Assembly (NCBI GenBank): GCA_002718195.1
Contig: PBDU01000010.1
Coordinates: 62,001 to 126,000, forward strand
Source of the DNA: Methanobacteriota archaeon
GTDB lineage: Archaea; Thermoplasmatota; Poseidoniia; Poseidoniales; Poseidoniaceae
DNA length: 64,000 nucleotides
Reading direction: 5' to 3'
Shown here in pieces: positions 1 to 8,933 of this stretch. The translations under genes and the position numbers were made by a program. The notes beneath the pieces are model-generated. The model saw nothing but the letters and a program-made list of their open reading frames with translations, made no database searches and was not told the origin of the DNA. Position 1 is the first letter of the stretch; the number at the start of each line of letters is the position of its first letter.

Positions 1-78
1 AGACGCGCGTTTGTGTGTAATGTGAAATTTTTCGAACAGGCGCGGAAGTCAAAAACCCCCAGCCCTTGGCGTGGGTTG

Positions 79-1338
79 ATGGCGAGATTCCTCTCCCTCG
101 ACGACGTCAACTTAGAGGGGAAGACTGTGTTGCTGAGAGTTGATATCAACTCTCCTCTTGACCCAGAAACAAAGATTTTCTTGGATGACAACAGAATTCG
201 AGCCATTGTACCCACTATGAATAAATTAACAAAATCGAAAGTTGTGATTTTAGCTCATCAATCAAGACCAGGGAAACTCGATTTTACTTCCACTTTAGGA
301 CACTCTCGCGAACTGGCTAGAATTCTGGGAAGACAAGTGCAATGGGTAGATGACATCTATGGTGAGAAAGCATTGCAAAAAATCGACTCAATGAATGATG
401 GCGACATATTGATGCTACAAAATGTGAGAATGGATAAAGAAGAGATTTCGGTCAAGGGTGATTTCCAAACACTTGCTGAAACAAAACTCGTGCAAACCCT
501 GAGCGGAATTGCTGATATTTTTGTCAACGATGCCTTTGCTTGCGCTCACAGAGGTACACCTTCAATCGTAGGATTTACACTTTCTCTTCCTTGTATTGCT
601 GGAGAATTGATGAGAAATGAGTTAGAAAAATTATCCAAGGCAATGGACAATCCAGCCAGACCATGTTTGGCTGTAATGGGTGGAATAAAGGTCGACGATT
701 CAATTAACGTAGCTGACAATATGCTAAGAAAGGGAATTGCTGATGAGTTATGGGTCACCGGTGGTGTGGCCAATTTACTGGTTGAAATTTCAGGAACTGA
801 TATTGGCAGTGCAAATCATGACTTCCTTGTCAAAGAACTAGGTAAATCGTGGAAAGAAACTGTCGAATGCGCTAAGGGGTTGATGACGGATTTTGCCGAT
901 AAAATTCACCTTCCTGTCGATCTTGCTGCCAATGTGGAAGGAAACAGAATTGATCTAGCAATAGAAGATTTACCTATCGAAGCACCCTTATTTGATTTAG
1001 GTTTGAAATCAACTGTAAGGTTGAGTGCTGCCATCAAAAATGCTGGTACGATTATCTTGAATGGTCCGGCTGGGGTCTTTGAAATGCCTGATTTCGCACT
1101 GGGAACTGTAGAAATGCTGAATGCTTGTGCTGAATCAAACGGATTTGCAGTAATGGGAGGAGGACATACTGCAACCCTAGTCATGCAACGTGGACTAGAG
1201 GAAAAAATGGGGCACGTCTCAACTGGTGGAGGCGCTTGCCTGGATTTCATGGCGGGAAAAGTTCTACCCGCAATTCTCAGTCTTGAAACAAGTGCAAAGC
1301 ACTTCCAAACTTCGATTACAAGAACAATTAGTTTGTAA
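79..1338 (+). CDS. pgk: Phosphoglycerate kinase
   Basis: Cytoplasmic glycolysis/gluconeogenesis enzyme that interconverts 1,3-bisphosphoglycerate plus ADP and 3-phosphoglycerate plus ATP. The 419-residue product begins with the family's substrate-binding segment (LLRVDINSP, residues 17-25, corresponding to RVDFNVP in other PGKs). It contains the N-domain basic and histidine residues (ILAHQSRPG; FACAHRGTPS) and ends with the glycine-rich nucleotide-binding loop AVMGGGHTATL. The open frame extends upstream to base 13, but ATG 79 gives the length and N-terminus expected of an archaeal PGK, whereas the extra 22 residues look random. An amidohydrolase gene follows 44 bp downstream with its own TATA-like box, so they may be transcribed separately. 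Family assignment is very secure. Confidence 0.96.
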   Translation: MARFLSLDDVNLEGKTVLLRVDINSPLDPETKIFLDDNRIRAIVPTMNKLTKSKVVILAHQSRPGKLDFTSTLGHSRELARILGRQVQWVDDIYGEKALQKIDSMNDGDILMLQNVRMDKEEISVKGDFQTLAETKLVQTLSGIADIFVNDAFACAHRGTPSIVGFTLSLPCIAGELMRNELEKLSKAMDNPARPCLAVMGGIKVDDSINVADNMLRKGIADELWVTGGVANLLVEISGTDIGSANHDFLVKELGKSWKETVECAKGLMTDFADKIHLPVDLAANVEGNRIDLAIEDLPIEAPLFDLGLKSTVRLSAAIKNAGTIILNGPAGVFEMPDFALGTVEMLNACAESNGFAVMGGGHTATLVMQRGLEEKMGHVSTGGGACLDFMAGKVLPAILSLETSAKHFQTSITRTISL

Positions 1339-1355
1339 TTTTCCTTACTTGTATT

Positions 1356-1365
1356 CATATTTAAT
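1356..1365 (+). promoter_or_regulatory. TATA-like box for a probable leaderless amidohydrolase mRNA
   Basis: The A/T run CATATTTAAT begins 27 nt before the ATG at 1383. This is the spacing expected between an archaeal TATA box and a transcription start that coincides with the start codon. No Shine-Dalgarno sequence precedes the ATG, which fits leaderless translation. The site was placed by eye. Confidence 0.45.
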
Positions 1366-1382
1366 GTGCTCTTGGCCCAACC

Positions 1383-2642
1383 ATGGGCGAAGGTAATTCG
1401 GTTCGATATACCAACGCCGTTCTTTATGATGATAATCTCAACAAGCATGTTGGCGACTTTTTACTGAATCCTGATGGATCTTGGAGATTATCGAAAGGCG
1501 ACGAAGATGTCTTGAAAACTATAGATGGGTCGAACAGATTGCTCACACGTAGCCTTCAAAACTGGCACACACACTTAGCAATGCAACTGAATGCAAGAGA
1601 TTTTTCTGATGGTTTCCCCTTGCACAGATGGCTAAATGAGGCAATTTTCCCAACCGAAGCAAAATTGAATTCTGATTTCGTTAGAATAGGGGCAAAATCT
1701 GCTGCTGCTGAATTGATAAAAACGGGCACATCTTTTGCCGCTGACATGTATTTTTATCCAATGATTACTGGTGAAGTATTGACTGATGCTGGGATCAGGG
1801 GGCTACTCGGCGGTCCTGTCTCAGACTCTGCTATACCAAATCATGACAGCGCAATATCTGCTCTAGATGAACTTGATTCCCTTCTAAAGACAAATAGTAG
1901 CGATGACTTAGTTCAATACGCTATTGCAACTCACTCCGTATATTTGTGCAGTGAGGATACTTTGACTAGAGCAAGAGACCTTGCTGCAAAAAGAAATGCT
2001 AGGCTACACATCCATGTTAGTGAAACAAGAAATGAGGTTGCACAACATTTTTCCAAAACTGGAATGTATCCAGTTGAATACCTAAATTCACTCGATTTTT
2101 TCCAGCCTGGAACCATTTGCGCACACGCATCTTGGGTCAAGAAAAACGAAATTAGAATAATGGCAGAACATGATGTTACTGCCGTTCATTGCCCCTCTTC
2201 GAACATGAAATTAGCATGTGGAGGTACACTTTCACTTCCACCATATCTTGATGCGGGGGTTGACGTTAGAATTGGAACTGATGGCGCAGCATCTTCCGGG
2301 AATGGATTGAATCTTCTTGCAGAAGCACGATTGGCTAGTCTAATCCAACGACATGATCATTGGGATGCTACACTGATGCCCGCTAATGATGCGTTTTCAA
2401 TGGCAACCAAAGGGAGTAAAGATTGGGTTGCATGGAATCTTGATGACATCAGAATGAGGCCATTGGGAAGATCAAATAATCGGCATATTGCAAATCTAAT
2501 CTACAACGGAGCTGAGTGTTTGGACATGTGGGTTAATGGAAGAGAGATTAGGAATGATGGAAAAACGCTTACTCTCAATGAAAAAGAAACATGGACTCAA
2601 TTAGATGATGCGGTAATGAGTTATTACGACGGCGTGGAATGA
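1383..2642 (+). CDS. Metal-dependent amidohydrolase of the SAH/nucleoside deaminase family
   Basis: A 419-residue cytoplasmic TIM-barrel hydrolase of the chlorohydrolase / S-adenosylhomocysteine deaminase group (MtaD, archaeal DadD). Visible metal and catalytic motifs, in order, are HTH in NWHTHLAMQLNA (residues about 60-70), HIHVSE, CAHASW, HCPSSN and GTDGAASSGNG; these match the HxH...H...H...D arrangement of the family. Likely substrates are S-adenosylhomocysteine, 5'-deoxyadenosine or methylthioadenosine, which would feed purine and methyl-cycle salvage, but motifs alone do not fix the substrate. The deaminase 'NTHTH..M..RG' block is modified to NWHTH and N-A-R-D, so specificity is uncertain. 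It converges on the minus-strand gene that ends at 2643 with no gap. Confidence 0.82.
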   Translation: MGEGNSVRYTNAVLYDDNLNKHVGDFLLNPDGSWRLSKGDEDVLKTIDGSNRLLTRSLQNWHTHLAMQLNARDFSDGFPLHRWLNEAIFPTEAKLNSDFVRIGAKSAAAELIKTGTSFAADMYFYPMITGEVLTDAGIRGLLGGPVSDSAIPNHDSAISALDELDSLLKTNSSDDLVQYAIATHSVYLCSEDTLTRARDLAAKRNARLHIHVSETRNEVAQHFSKTGMYPVEYLNSLDFFQPGTICAHASWVKKNEIRIMAEHDVTAVHCPSSNMKLACGGTLSLPPYLDAGVDVRIGTDGAASSGNGLNLLAEARLASLIQRHDHWDATLMPANDAFSMATKGSKDWVAWNLDDIRMRPLGRSNNRHIANLIYNGAECLDMWVNGREIRNDGKTLTLNEKETWTQLDDAVMSYYDGVE

Positions 2643-3164
2643 TTATTCCCTCGTAAAGGCATAGCCAAAGCAAGCACCTGAGAGACCAATAAGAACTACA
2701 GCGACAAGCCCAGAAATTCTTAGTTTGACATCATAGTAAACATCAACCGTACCAGGCCCATTGCTATTTTTTTGTCCAAGCCCCGCATAGTATTCTCCAT
2801 TTTCAACATTCCACGAAAATCCGTCTATGTTATTGTTCTCAATTCCACCAGCAGTTGCTTGGACATCTCTAGAGTTGCACATATCAAAGAACGGAGAAGG
2901 GGCGCTCGAACATCGGTCTTTCTCATCCGAATCCACGATTACAAGCCAAATATCTTCTTCACTCCAGGTGATGGTTACTTTGGCAGATACCAGAGCAGGT
3001 ACTGGATTTGTTGGCAATGGTTCTTCTGAAAAGAAGGCTTGGTCTGGTGCAGATATTGCGGGTATTCCGGTCTCCTCCCCCTTCACGCTGAATCCATTTA
3101 TTCCCAGCAGTAAAATTACCATAAAAACCGAACCAGCGATAATTGCTATCTTTTTCGATTCCAT
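2643..3164 (-). CDS. Small exported protein with terminal membrane segments
   Basis: A 173-residue protein of no family I recognise. Residues 5-25 form a hydrophobic signal peptide or anchor, and residues about 148-168 form a second membrane helix (LVAVVLIGLSGACFGYAF), leaving a roughly 110-residue extracytoplasmic domain between them. That domain has two cysteines (C84, C96), compatible with a disulfide, and many Asp/Asn/Ser residues, as in other exported proteins of the window. It lies 32 bp downstream of the FN3-repeat surface protein on the same strand, so the two are probably co-transcribed and may act together at the cell surface. Confidence 0.7.
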   Translation of the reverse strand: MESKKIAIIAGSVFMVILLLGINGFSVKGEETGIPAISAPDQAFFSEEPLPTNPVPALVSAKVTITWSEEDIWLVIVDSDEKDRCSSAPSPFFDMCNSRDVQATAGGIENNNIDGFSWNVENGEYYAGLGQKNSNGPGTVDVYYDVKLRISGLVAVVLIGLSGACFGYAFTRE

Positions 3165-3196
3165 TTTACTTACCTCAGTCCTAGGTTAAAGAAAGA

Positions 3197-6100
3197 TCAC
3201 TCTTTCTTTTTGACCGCTTTTCTTTTTGCTGGGGCTGAACGTTTCTTTGGTGGAGTTCTCTTGACTGCTTTTCTCTTAGGAGGGGAGCGCTTCTTAGGCT
3301 CCTCTTCTTCATCATCAAAGTCATCTTCATCTTCATCGTCGTCAAAGTCATCTTCAGGTTCTGGTTCAGGTTCTGACTTCTTCCTTCTTCTCTTAGGGTT
3401 TACCTTGTTGACTGCAAAAGGATCATCCTCGTCATCTTGTGGAGCTTCTTCCTGCTTCTCCTCTACCTTCTCTTCCTTCTTTTCTTCACTAGAACCAGTA
3501 CCAGTAATAGCATCCATGTCAAGGTCTCCAGAAGTTCCGATGAATTCACTCATCCAATCTTCATCGTCTTCATCATCCTCACCCTTCTTCTTTTGCTTAG
3601 GGCTCTTTAGTGATGTTGAGATTACCATTATTGCAACTAACATGCTTAAGACCGCAACGCCTGATGCAATCCAAACAAATAGGAACGGAGGATCGCTAAC
3701 ACTCAACTCTTCGTATACTGGCTCTGGAGGATCTGCGACATTTACATCATACTGGCACAACAAGGTTCCGTCCTCATTGTAAACACACAAATCAACAATG
3801 AAAACTACTCTCTGAGTGACCCTATTTCCTGCTGAATCCAGTGCTTCTAATTCAACTGCATGTTGGTAACCTGGTTCAAAGAGTGCTGATGGGAATTCCA
3901 TTTTTGTGTATACTTCTGAGCCATCTTCGGAGGTAGTGAGGTCTGTGACATCACCCCAAGGTGCTGCTTCCGACTCTCCTGGAATCCCATACTTGTAGGT
4001 GAATTTGTATCTGAATGATTCAATTCTAACATCATCTTGTGCTGAAGCCATAACAGTGACCTTTTCACCAAATAGGTACTTTGAGCCGTCAGTTGCTGTA
4101 GATGGAGAGTATATGTTGAGCGTTGGCCTGTTGGAATCGACAAATCTCTCATTATAAGTTAATGTGATTGAATTTCCACTAGCATCTACAACATCGAATG
4201 TGAACACAAGATTACCTGATTCAATGCTGCTGTCAATCGATAGCGGCATTGAATAAACTGGTCCTCTGTCAGGGTCATTTAGGTTGTCACTTAGCATAGT
4301 CATTGTTTCTGGTTCCTCTGAATACAGTGTACCATCAGACATTGTGATGGTGACCTCAGGGCTTAAACTTAGATATTCATTCAATTCCAGTCTGATATCA
4401 TACTCGCCCTGAACTAGCGAGATGCTGTCATAGATAATACTTGATTCATCAGCTATGGATACCTCTCCAGTAGGCGCTCTAGTGTCTTCTAATACTTCGA
4501 TCGCATTTCCACCAATACCAGGATAAATCTCGTTGTTTAGATTTCCAAACCTATCTTCTGATACTACTGCATACCAAACGTTTCTTTCCAAATCTGCCTC
4601 AATAGGAACATTGCTCAGGAATGTGTTAGGAGATTGCGGAGTCTCGACAATAGGTCCATACAAAAGTTCCCAGCCATCTTCTTCAAGTGTTGAGGAAGAG
4701 ATGTTTCCACCGTCAAATGGGTCCCCGATATTTCTGTAGATGTAATAACTCTCTCCATCTTCATTTGCATCATTTCTCCACTCTACTCTTGTTTCAAGCG
4801 ATTCTCCGGCTGACTGACCGCTGAGGATATTTGGAGGGTCAGGAGAACGAGTGTCTTCTGTAACTGGACCTGCTGTATTGTTGACCAGTTGAGTGAACTT
4901 GTAAGGAGTCGATAAATGCTCATAAAGTGCTTCTGTTACTACGAAATAGAACGAGTTGTCTCTTTCTATTCCATCTTCGAGAATTACATCGTAGTATTGT
5001 ACGCCATCAGTTGTTGAGCCAATCCAATACAATGTTTCGTTCTCTCTGAAATCTTCTCCTGGAACTGGGTAATTAGACCAATAGATGTGATACCTCTCGC
5101 CCTCTACACCCAATTGATCATTCCAGGTAATCCTGGTTGTAGAATCGCCAATGAAAGTTGCGACAACATTGTCTGGCTCGGCAATCCAATTGGTGAAAGC
5201 ATCCTCAAACACTGGACCATAGCAAGAATTGGGATGAGTATCTTTGTTATACTCGCCGTAAATATCGATTGTCACAACGCAGTAATATGCTTCCCCAAGC
5301 CTTCCATACGGCAGATTGTATGCGAACTCCTCAACTCCTTCGTCAACTGTTGCGATTAATTGAACTCCGGACTGAGTGGTGTTATTGAAGTTGAAATCGG
5401 CCATGTAAATCCTGTAACTTTCACCATCTTCACCTGCAGCATCTCCCCATTCAATGGTTGTAGTTCCAGTACCTGATCCGTTGTTATCATCGAAACTTGC
5501 AATGACGCTAAATGCTCTTGAAGGAGGAGTATTATCCTCTCTTAGTGAATCTTGCATCGAGTTTTGCGATAGGAATCTTACGTCTTCATAATCTATACCT
5601 GGACCTGAATAATTTGGCAATAAGTATGTAATTGAATAATACACATTGCGGTCAGTGTTACTTGGAATATCGTATGTATAACTTGAGATGCCTGCTTCCA
5701 ATTCAGCAATAGGTGCGTGTTGTAGTGTATCCAACAAAGCTTGTCCATTTGCCCTTGAGATTGCGTATGTTGTTCTCCAAACTCGGGTCTTATATGCATC
5801 ATCTCCAGTTTCAGGAAGTATAGGATTTATGTCATTGTAGTTAATCCATGTAATCGTGGTCTGGCTAGTTGAACCCTCGAAATAAGCTTGTACATTGTAA
5901 GGAGTTTGAATTGGAGTTGTTACTTCATCAACTGGTTCATATAATTTCGAGGCGTTTACATCCAACGTATATTCTTCAGTTCCATCAGCCAAAACTGTTG
6001 TAATTGCGTAATAGAAACTACCGTTTACGCCGGGCGGAACTAAGAATGATATGCTATGACCGGGGTGTACTCCATTTATTCCTCTACAATCAAGAGGGCT

Positions 6101-6427
6101 TGTTGACCCACCGATTGATTCGGTGGTGCATGCACTGGTATTTGCGAAATATTGCAAATTCATTATGTTAACAGCGTCAATAGGAGAAGAAGATCGATAA
6201 ACTCTGTATTCTGCAGCAAATAAATCATTTATATCGTTCCATAATTGGTTGGTATTTCTCCACGTGATTGTGGTTGTTTCACTCACAGGATCAAATACTG
6301 CGTTGATGTCTTGGGCTTGCATTACTTCAGGTGCCCCTTGGTCTTCTGCAACTACTGAATTTACTGGAATTATTGATATCAAAAACAAGCAAACCAACAT
6401 CAGGCTCACTCTCTGATTGCCGCGCAT
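3197..6427 (-). CDS. Exported FN3-repeat surface protein with charged cytoplasmic tail
   Basis: A 1076-residue type I membrane protein. ATG 6427 opens a clear signal peptide (VSLMLVCLFLISIIPVNSVVA); GTG 6442 is a poorer alternative. At least five fibronectin-III-like modules follow, each with a T-I-T/E-W core and an Y-x-I/V-Y strand (for example TTITWRN, TTITWIN, TTIEWGD, TRITWND, TRVEWRN), then an Ig-like region. A transmembrane helix (FLFVWIASGVAVLSMLVAI, near residue 935) precedes about 120 cytoplasmic residues: a Glu/Asp-rich stretch, then repeated acidic clusters, then a Pro/Lys/Arg-rich end (KKRSPPKRKAVKRTPPKK). FN3 modules imply adhesion, polymer binding or cell-cell contact. The basic tail could contact nucleic acid, ribosomes or a cytoskeletal partner, but no specific function can be assigned. 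Confidence 0.85.
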   Translation of the reverse strand: MRGNQRVSLMLVCLFLISIIPVNSVVAEDQGAPEVMQAQDINAVFDPVSETTTITWRNTNQLWNDINDLFAAEYRVYRSSSPIDAVNIMNLQYFANTSACTTESIGGSTSPLDCRGINGVHPGHSISFLVPPGVNGSFYYAITTVLADGTEEYTLDVNASKLYEPVDEVTTPIQTPYNVQAYFEGSTSQTTITWINYNDINPILPETGDDAYKTRVWRTTYAISRANGQALLDTLQHAPIAELEAGISSYTYDIPSNTDRNVYYSITYLLPNYSGPGIDYEDVRFLSQNSMQDSLREDNTPPSRAFSVIASFDDNNGSGTGTTTIEWGDAAGEDGESYRIYMADFNFNNTTQSGVQLIATVDEGVEEFAYNLPYGRLGEAYYCVVTIDIYGEYNKDTHPNSCYGPVFEDAFTNWIAEPDNVVATFIGDSTTRITWNDQLGVEGERYHIYWSNYPVPGEDFRENETLYWIGSTTDGVQYYDVILEDGIERDNSFYFVVTEALYEHLSTPYKFTQLVNNTAGPVTEDTRSPDPPNILSGQSAGESLETRVEWRNDANEDGESYYIYRNIGDPFDGGNISSSTLEEDGWELLYGPIVETPQSPNTFLSNVPIEADLERNVWYAVVSEDRFGNLNNEIYPGIGGNAIEVLEDTRAPTGEVSIADESSIIYDSISLVQGEYDIRLELNEYLSLSPEVTITMSDGTLYSEEPETMTMLSDNLNDPDRGPVYSMPLSIDSSIESGNLVFTFDVVDASGNSITLTYNERFVDSNRPTLNIYSPSTATDGSKYLFGEKVTVMASAQDDVRIESFRYKFTYKYGIPGESEAAPWGDVTDLTTSEDGSEVYTKMEFPSALFEPGYQHAVELEALDSAGNRVTQRVVFIVDLCVYNEDGTLLCQYDVNVADPPEPVYEELSVSDPPFLFVWIASGVAVLSMLVAIMVISTSLKSPKQKKKGEDDEDDEDWMSEFIGTSGDLDMDAITGTGSSEEKKEEKVEEKQEEAPQDDEDDPFAVNKVNPKRRRKKSEPEPEPEDDFDDDEDEDDFDDEEEEPKKRSPPKRKAVKRTPPKKRSAPAKRKAVKKKE

Positions 6428-6528
6428 CACAATACCCACCAACGAGGTGGTACTATTTCTGTGTTATGAGTCCTTTCCTCACAATTGCAAATAAAATGCG
6501 ATTATTGGACTACCTAAATAGTGCTCAC

Positions 6529-7224
6529 TTAGTCGTTTTTTGGTTGCTCTAGGGGTTCATCAGAATCAATCTGCTTTATTTTCTTACTAGCCTGTGCAAA
6601 ACGGACTAAAAATGTCCAAATTCCTCCGAGAGCTGAAATAAATACCATTGCACTCAAGGGATTAATTGGAATCTCAGTAAACAAGATAGGATAGTACCCA
6701 AAATCCAATTTTCCAAAGAATAACATCACGGACATCAAAATGATGCTGATTAAGGTCAAAACGGTTCGGTCTGCTCGACTAAATCCTCGATAATTTCTAC
6801 TTCCTGCAACCGCTTGAGCTTGTGTACCCATGTAAGAGCCTAGGAGTGTGAAAAATGCTGCAGCGAAACCCAGTGTGAGATTGTTTACAAAAATGCTAGC
6901 AGACAGAGCTACAACCCACACTCCGTCTAGAACTCTGTCCAGAGTATGATCAAGGTAGTCTCCCCATCTGGTAACTTGGCCTGTCGCTCTTGCAACTGCG
7001 CCATCTAAGCCATCAATTACCATTGCAACAATCAGTAAAAAAGCACCCAAGAGCAGCATGAATCCGCCAGTAATGTCTGCACTTGCAAATGCAATACACA
7101 ATCCTGCTCCAACTCCAAAAGGTAGTGCAAGCCATGTTAGCATCTCAGGACTCAGTTTAGATGCTATTCTGATTAGTGGTGGAAGTATTGCCTCCCATTT
7201 TGAACGTAGTTGTTCTAATGCCAT
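6529..7224 (-). CDS. CDP-alcohol phosphatidyltransferase, archaetidylinositol phosphate synthase-like
   Basis: Integral membrane enzyme that transfers an alcohol phosphate (in archaea usually inositol 1-phosphate) to CDP-archaeol, making polar lipid head groups. The full CDP-alcohol transferase signature D-x2-D-G-x2-A-R-x8-G-x3-D-x3-D is present: DGLDGAVARATG, then WGDYLDHTLDR. About six membrane helices surround it. I prefer ATG 7224 (231 residues, MALEQLRSKW), because the upstream candidate is a TTG at 7257 that lies inside a 20-nt sequence also found exactly 600 bp away; GGGG precedes the ATG at suitable spacing. The C-terminus is short and charged. Family is secure; the alcohol substrate is inferred. 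Confidence 0.88.
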   Translation of the reverse strand: MALEQLRSKWEAILPPLIRIASKLSPEMLTWLALPFGVGAGLCIAFASADITGGFMLLLGAFLLIVAMVIDGLDGAVARATGQVTRWGDYLDHTLDRVLDGVWVVALSASIFVNNLTLGFAAAFFTLLGSYMGTQAQAVAGSRNYRGFSRADRTVLTLISIILMSVMLFFGKLDFGYYPILFTEIPINPLSAMVFISALGGIWTFLVRFAQASKKIKQIDSDEPLEQPKND

Positions 7225-7243
7225 GCTAACCCCTTCGTAATTC

Positions 7244-7263
7244 CTAAATTGACTCAACTGTTA
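7244..7263 (-). repeat. 20-nt upstream element, copy 1
   Basis: Read on the minus strand, TAACAGTTGAGTCAATTTAG precedes the phospholipid transferase gene. A copy with 18 of 20 matching bases occurs exactly 600 bp away (7844-7863), at the start of the AK6 gene. In each copy the internal TTG could serve as a start codon. The shared placement suggests a common regulatory or initiation element, but two copies cannot prove that. Confidence 0.5.
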
Positions 7264-7287
7264 TCATTTTGGGGTGAAAAATCAAAT

Positions 7288-7857
7288 TTAGCCAAAATTA
7301 GGTGGCTCCTTCATCCAATCAATCTCTATTTTTTCATATTTTGAATTTGAAATATCAAGAGTTTCAATAAATTCGCTAATTTTCAATACCAAGTCTTCAG
7401 TGTTTGATTTTGTTGCATCCACTTCCAAAATCGGTTTTTCCGAGCCGATTAATTCCGAACAAATTCCAGCAATGTACTCCCATTCTGTATTTGCAATGAC
7501 CTTTTGATTACTGTACCCTCTTTGTGATAAACGTTCTTTCAACAATGAGGGGGAACATCTGAGAATAACGATTGCATCTACGTCTAAATGATGGCTTAAA
7601 TGCCCATCTATGAAATCAAATTCATCTAGGATAGCAACTTCTGACAACTTATCAATGTCTACGCTTTTTGAATCAAATTCGGTTTCTAAGGGACCTAAAC
7701 ACGAGTAGGCTTTTGCAAGGTCTAAAACACTGGTCACTCTAAATCCAAGGTCGGATAGATTAGTGCAAACGGATGTCTTGCCAACCCCAGGTGAACCGGT
7801 AATTGCTATGACCAGGTTTGTCCCTTTTTCACCCACAACACCGCTAAACCGACTCAA
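7288..7857 (-). CDS. AK6/Fap7-type adenylate kinase (putative NTPase)
   Basis: A 189-residue P-loop kinase of the AK6 (Fap7/hCINAP) family, which in archaea and eukaryotes acts in late small-subunit ribosome maturation as well as nucleotide phosphorylation. Walker A is TGSPGVGKTS (residues about 20-29). The family's other hallmarks are DGHLSHHL (normally I-x-H-L-A-H), the RL-S-Q-RGYSNQKV LID segment, and N-T-E-W-E after it. There is no ATG near the N-terminus: candidates are TTG 7857, inside a duplicated 20-mer, and GTG 7836, which starts eleven residues before the P-loop strand. The neighbour on the plus strand starts only 10 bp away, so the two divergent genes share a very small control region. 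Confidence 0.85.
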   Translation of the reverse strand: MSRFSGVVGEKGTNLVIAITGSPGVGKTSVCTNLSDLGFRVTSVLDLAKAYSCLGPLETEFDSKSVDIDKLSEVAILDEFDFIDGHLSHHLDVDAIVILRCSPSLLKERLSQRGYSNQKVIANTEWEYIAGICSELIGSEKPILEVDATKSNTEDLVLKISEFIETLDISNSKYEKIEIDWMKEPPNFG

Positions 7858-7863
7858 CTGTTA
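7844..7863 (-). repeat. 20-nt upstream element, copy 2
   Basis: Minus-strand sequence TAACAGTTGAGTCGGTTTAG, differing at two adjacent positions from the copy at 7244-7263. It sits between the divergent AK6 and Lrp-domain genes and contains the possible TTG start of AK6. Confidence 0.5.
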
Positions 7864-7866
7864 AAC

Positions 7867-8142
7867 ATGAGGACTAACTTTACCATATCCAAGGGGATGA
7901 AAGTGAGGGATACTGCTGTAGCGATTGTTTTGATGACTACTGAACCAGGCAAAGAGGTTGAGATAATCGATCAGGTTAAGTCGATTAAAGAAGTGAAAGA
8001 AGCAATGGTTTTGTTTGGCGAATTTGACATATTTCTCAAGTTAGAATGTCCCGATTATGGGCTCCTATCCTCAATTGTTGTTAACAAGATAAGAAACATC
8101 GACGGCGTAGAGACTACAACGACTATGACAGCAACACCTTGA
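7867..8142 (+). CDS. Stand-alone Lrp/AsnC ligand-binding (RAM) domain protein
   Basis: A 91-residue protein made only of the alpha/beta sandwich sensor domain of Lrp/AsnC regulators. The pattern A-I-V-L-M-T-T-E-P-G-K-E, V-K-E-A-M-V-L-F-G-E-F-D-I and I-R-N-I-D-G-V-E-T-T-T matches the regulation-of-amino-acid-metabolism fold, which binds amino acids at dimer interfaces. No helix-turn-helix is present, so it cannot bind DNA alone; such proteins may sense ligands or assemble with full-length Lrp paralogues. ATG 7867 is the longest start; ATG 7897 (MKVRDTAVAI) would begin nearer the domain and is also plausible. Confidence 0.85.
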   Translation: MRTNFTISKGMKVRDTAVAIVLMTTEPGKEVEIIDQVKSIKEVKEAMVLFGEFDIFLKLECPDYGLLSSIVVNKIRNIDGVETTTTMTATP

Positions 8143-8194
8143 TACTATATGCATAGGTTTCATTGCTTAGGTGTGTCAGGAGGAAACGGTTGCG

Positions 8195-8932
8195 ATGTTT
8201 GGAATGGGTGAGCCAGGTCAAGCATTACTGCAATTAGAGAGATATCACAATTCAGGCAGAGATGAATTAGCAGAGGTAATGTGCTCTCAGTTTGTTGAGA
8301 ACTTTCTATCAAAGAAATGCGATGTACAAGAACAAATACACCTTGTCAAAGGATTAAGATTACTTAGTTCAATTTACTTTGCTAGAGACAAATTAAAGGA
8401 AGCACAAAAAACACTGTCAAGCCTGCACAAACGCAGAAATAAACTCCACAAGATAATTGAGAAAGAAGCCCCTCAACTACTTGAAAAAATGACTTCACCT
8501 GCCGAGGACTACAGATTACAAGGCAAAGTTATGCAAAAAGCAGGCAAACTTTCCAAAGCTGCAAAGTCATGGTCTATGGTAGCAAAATTTGAGCCGCTGC
8601 ACCTTGCTGGGTTATGCGAAGCTGTGTTATTTCTAGGGCCAGAAAAGGGCAGAGACAAGAGGCTCCTTGATGCAGTAAATCTTTCAGGTCCAGTTATGAA
8701 AATCGGGGATGTATTCAGGATTGAACCGGAAAATAAGGCTCACATTGGGGAAATTGCCCAAAGTCTTGTAATTGCTTTGCGTAAATCTAACTCGGGCGAT
8801 TGTAAAGTGAAGGCTGATTTAATTGAGACTGAGATTCAAGCAATAATTTCAGGAGAACAGGCTGAAAATGCAAGGCTTCAGGCTGCAATAGACAAATTAG
8901 ACGTGAAAGTAGATTACTATGAGTATGGATAA
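8195..8932 (+). CDS. Conserved-looking helical repeat protein of unknown function
   Basis: A 245-residue soluble protein that I do not recognise. It is almost entirely alpha-helical by composition, with TPR-like helix pairs (RLLSSIYFARDKLKEAQKTL; DYRLQGKVMQKAGKLSKAAK), which suggests a scaffold for protein contacts. The frame is open from GTG 8171, but a GGAGG at 8179-8183 lies 11 nt before ATG 8195, so I take the ATG. The stop is one base from the 3' end of the convergent initiator tRNA gene. Confidence 0.7.
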   Translation: MFGMGEPGQALLQLERYHNSGRDELAEVMCSQFVENFLSKKCDVQEQIHLVKGLRLLSSIYFARDKLKEAQKTLSSLHKRRNKLHKIIEKEAPQLLEKMTSPAEDYRLQGKVMQKAGKLSKAAKSWSMVAKFEPLHLAGLCEAVLFLGPEKGRDKRLLDAVNLSGPVMKIGDVFRIEPENKAHIGEIAQSLVIALRKSNSGDCKVKADLIETEIQAIISGEQAENARLQAAIDKLDVKVDYYEYG

Positions 8933-8933
8933 G

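Noticed and set aside
906..1448. 180-codon minus-strand frame over pgk and the start of the amidohydrolase
   Set aside because: It overlaps two strongly supported genes, has no recognisable motif and crosses a promoter region.
3210..3782. Open frame opposite the surface-protein tail, rich in Ser
   Set aside because: It is a shadow of the Glu/Asp and Lys-rich codons of the minus-strand gene: homopolymer-like Ser runs, no start signal, no domain.
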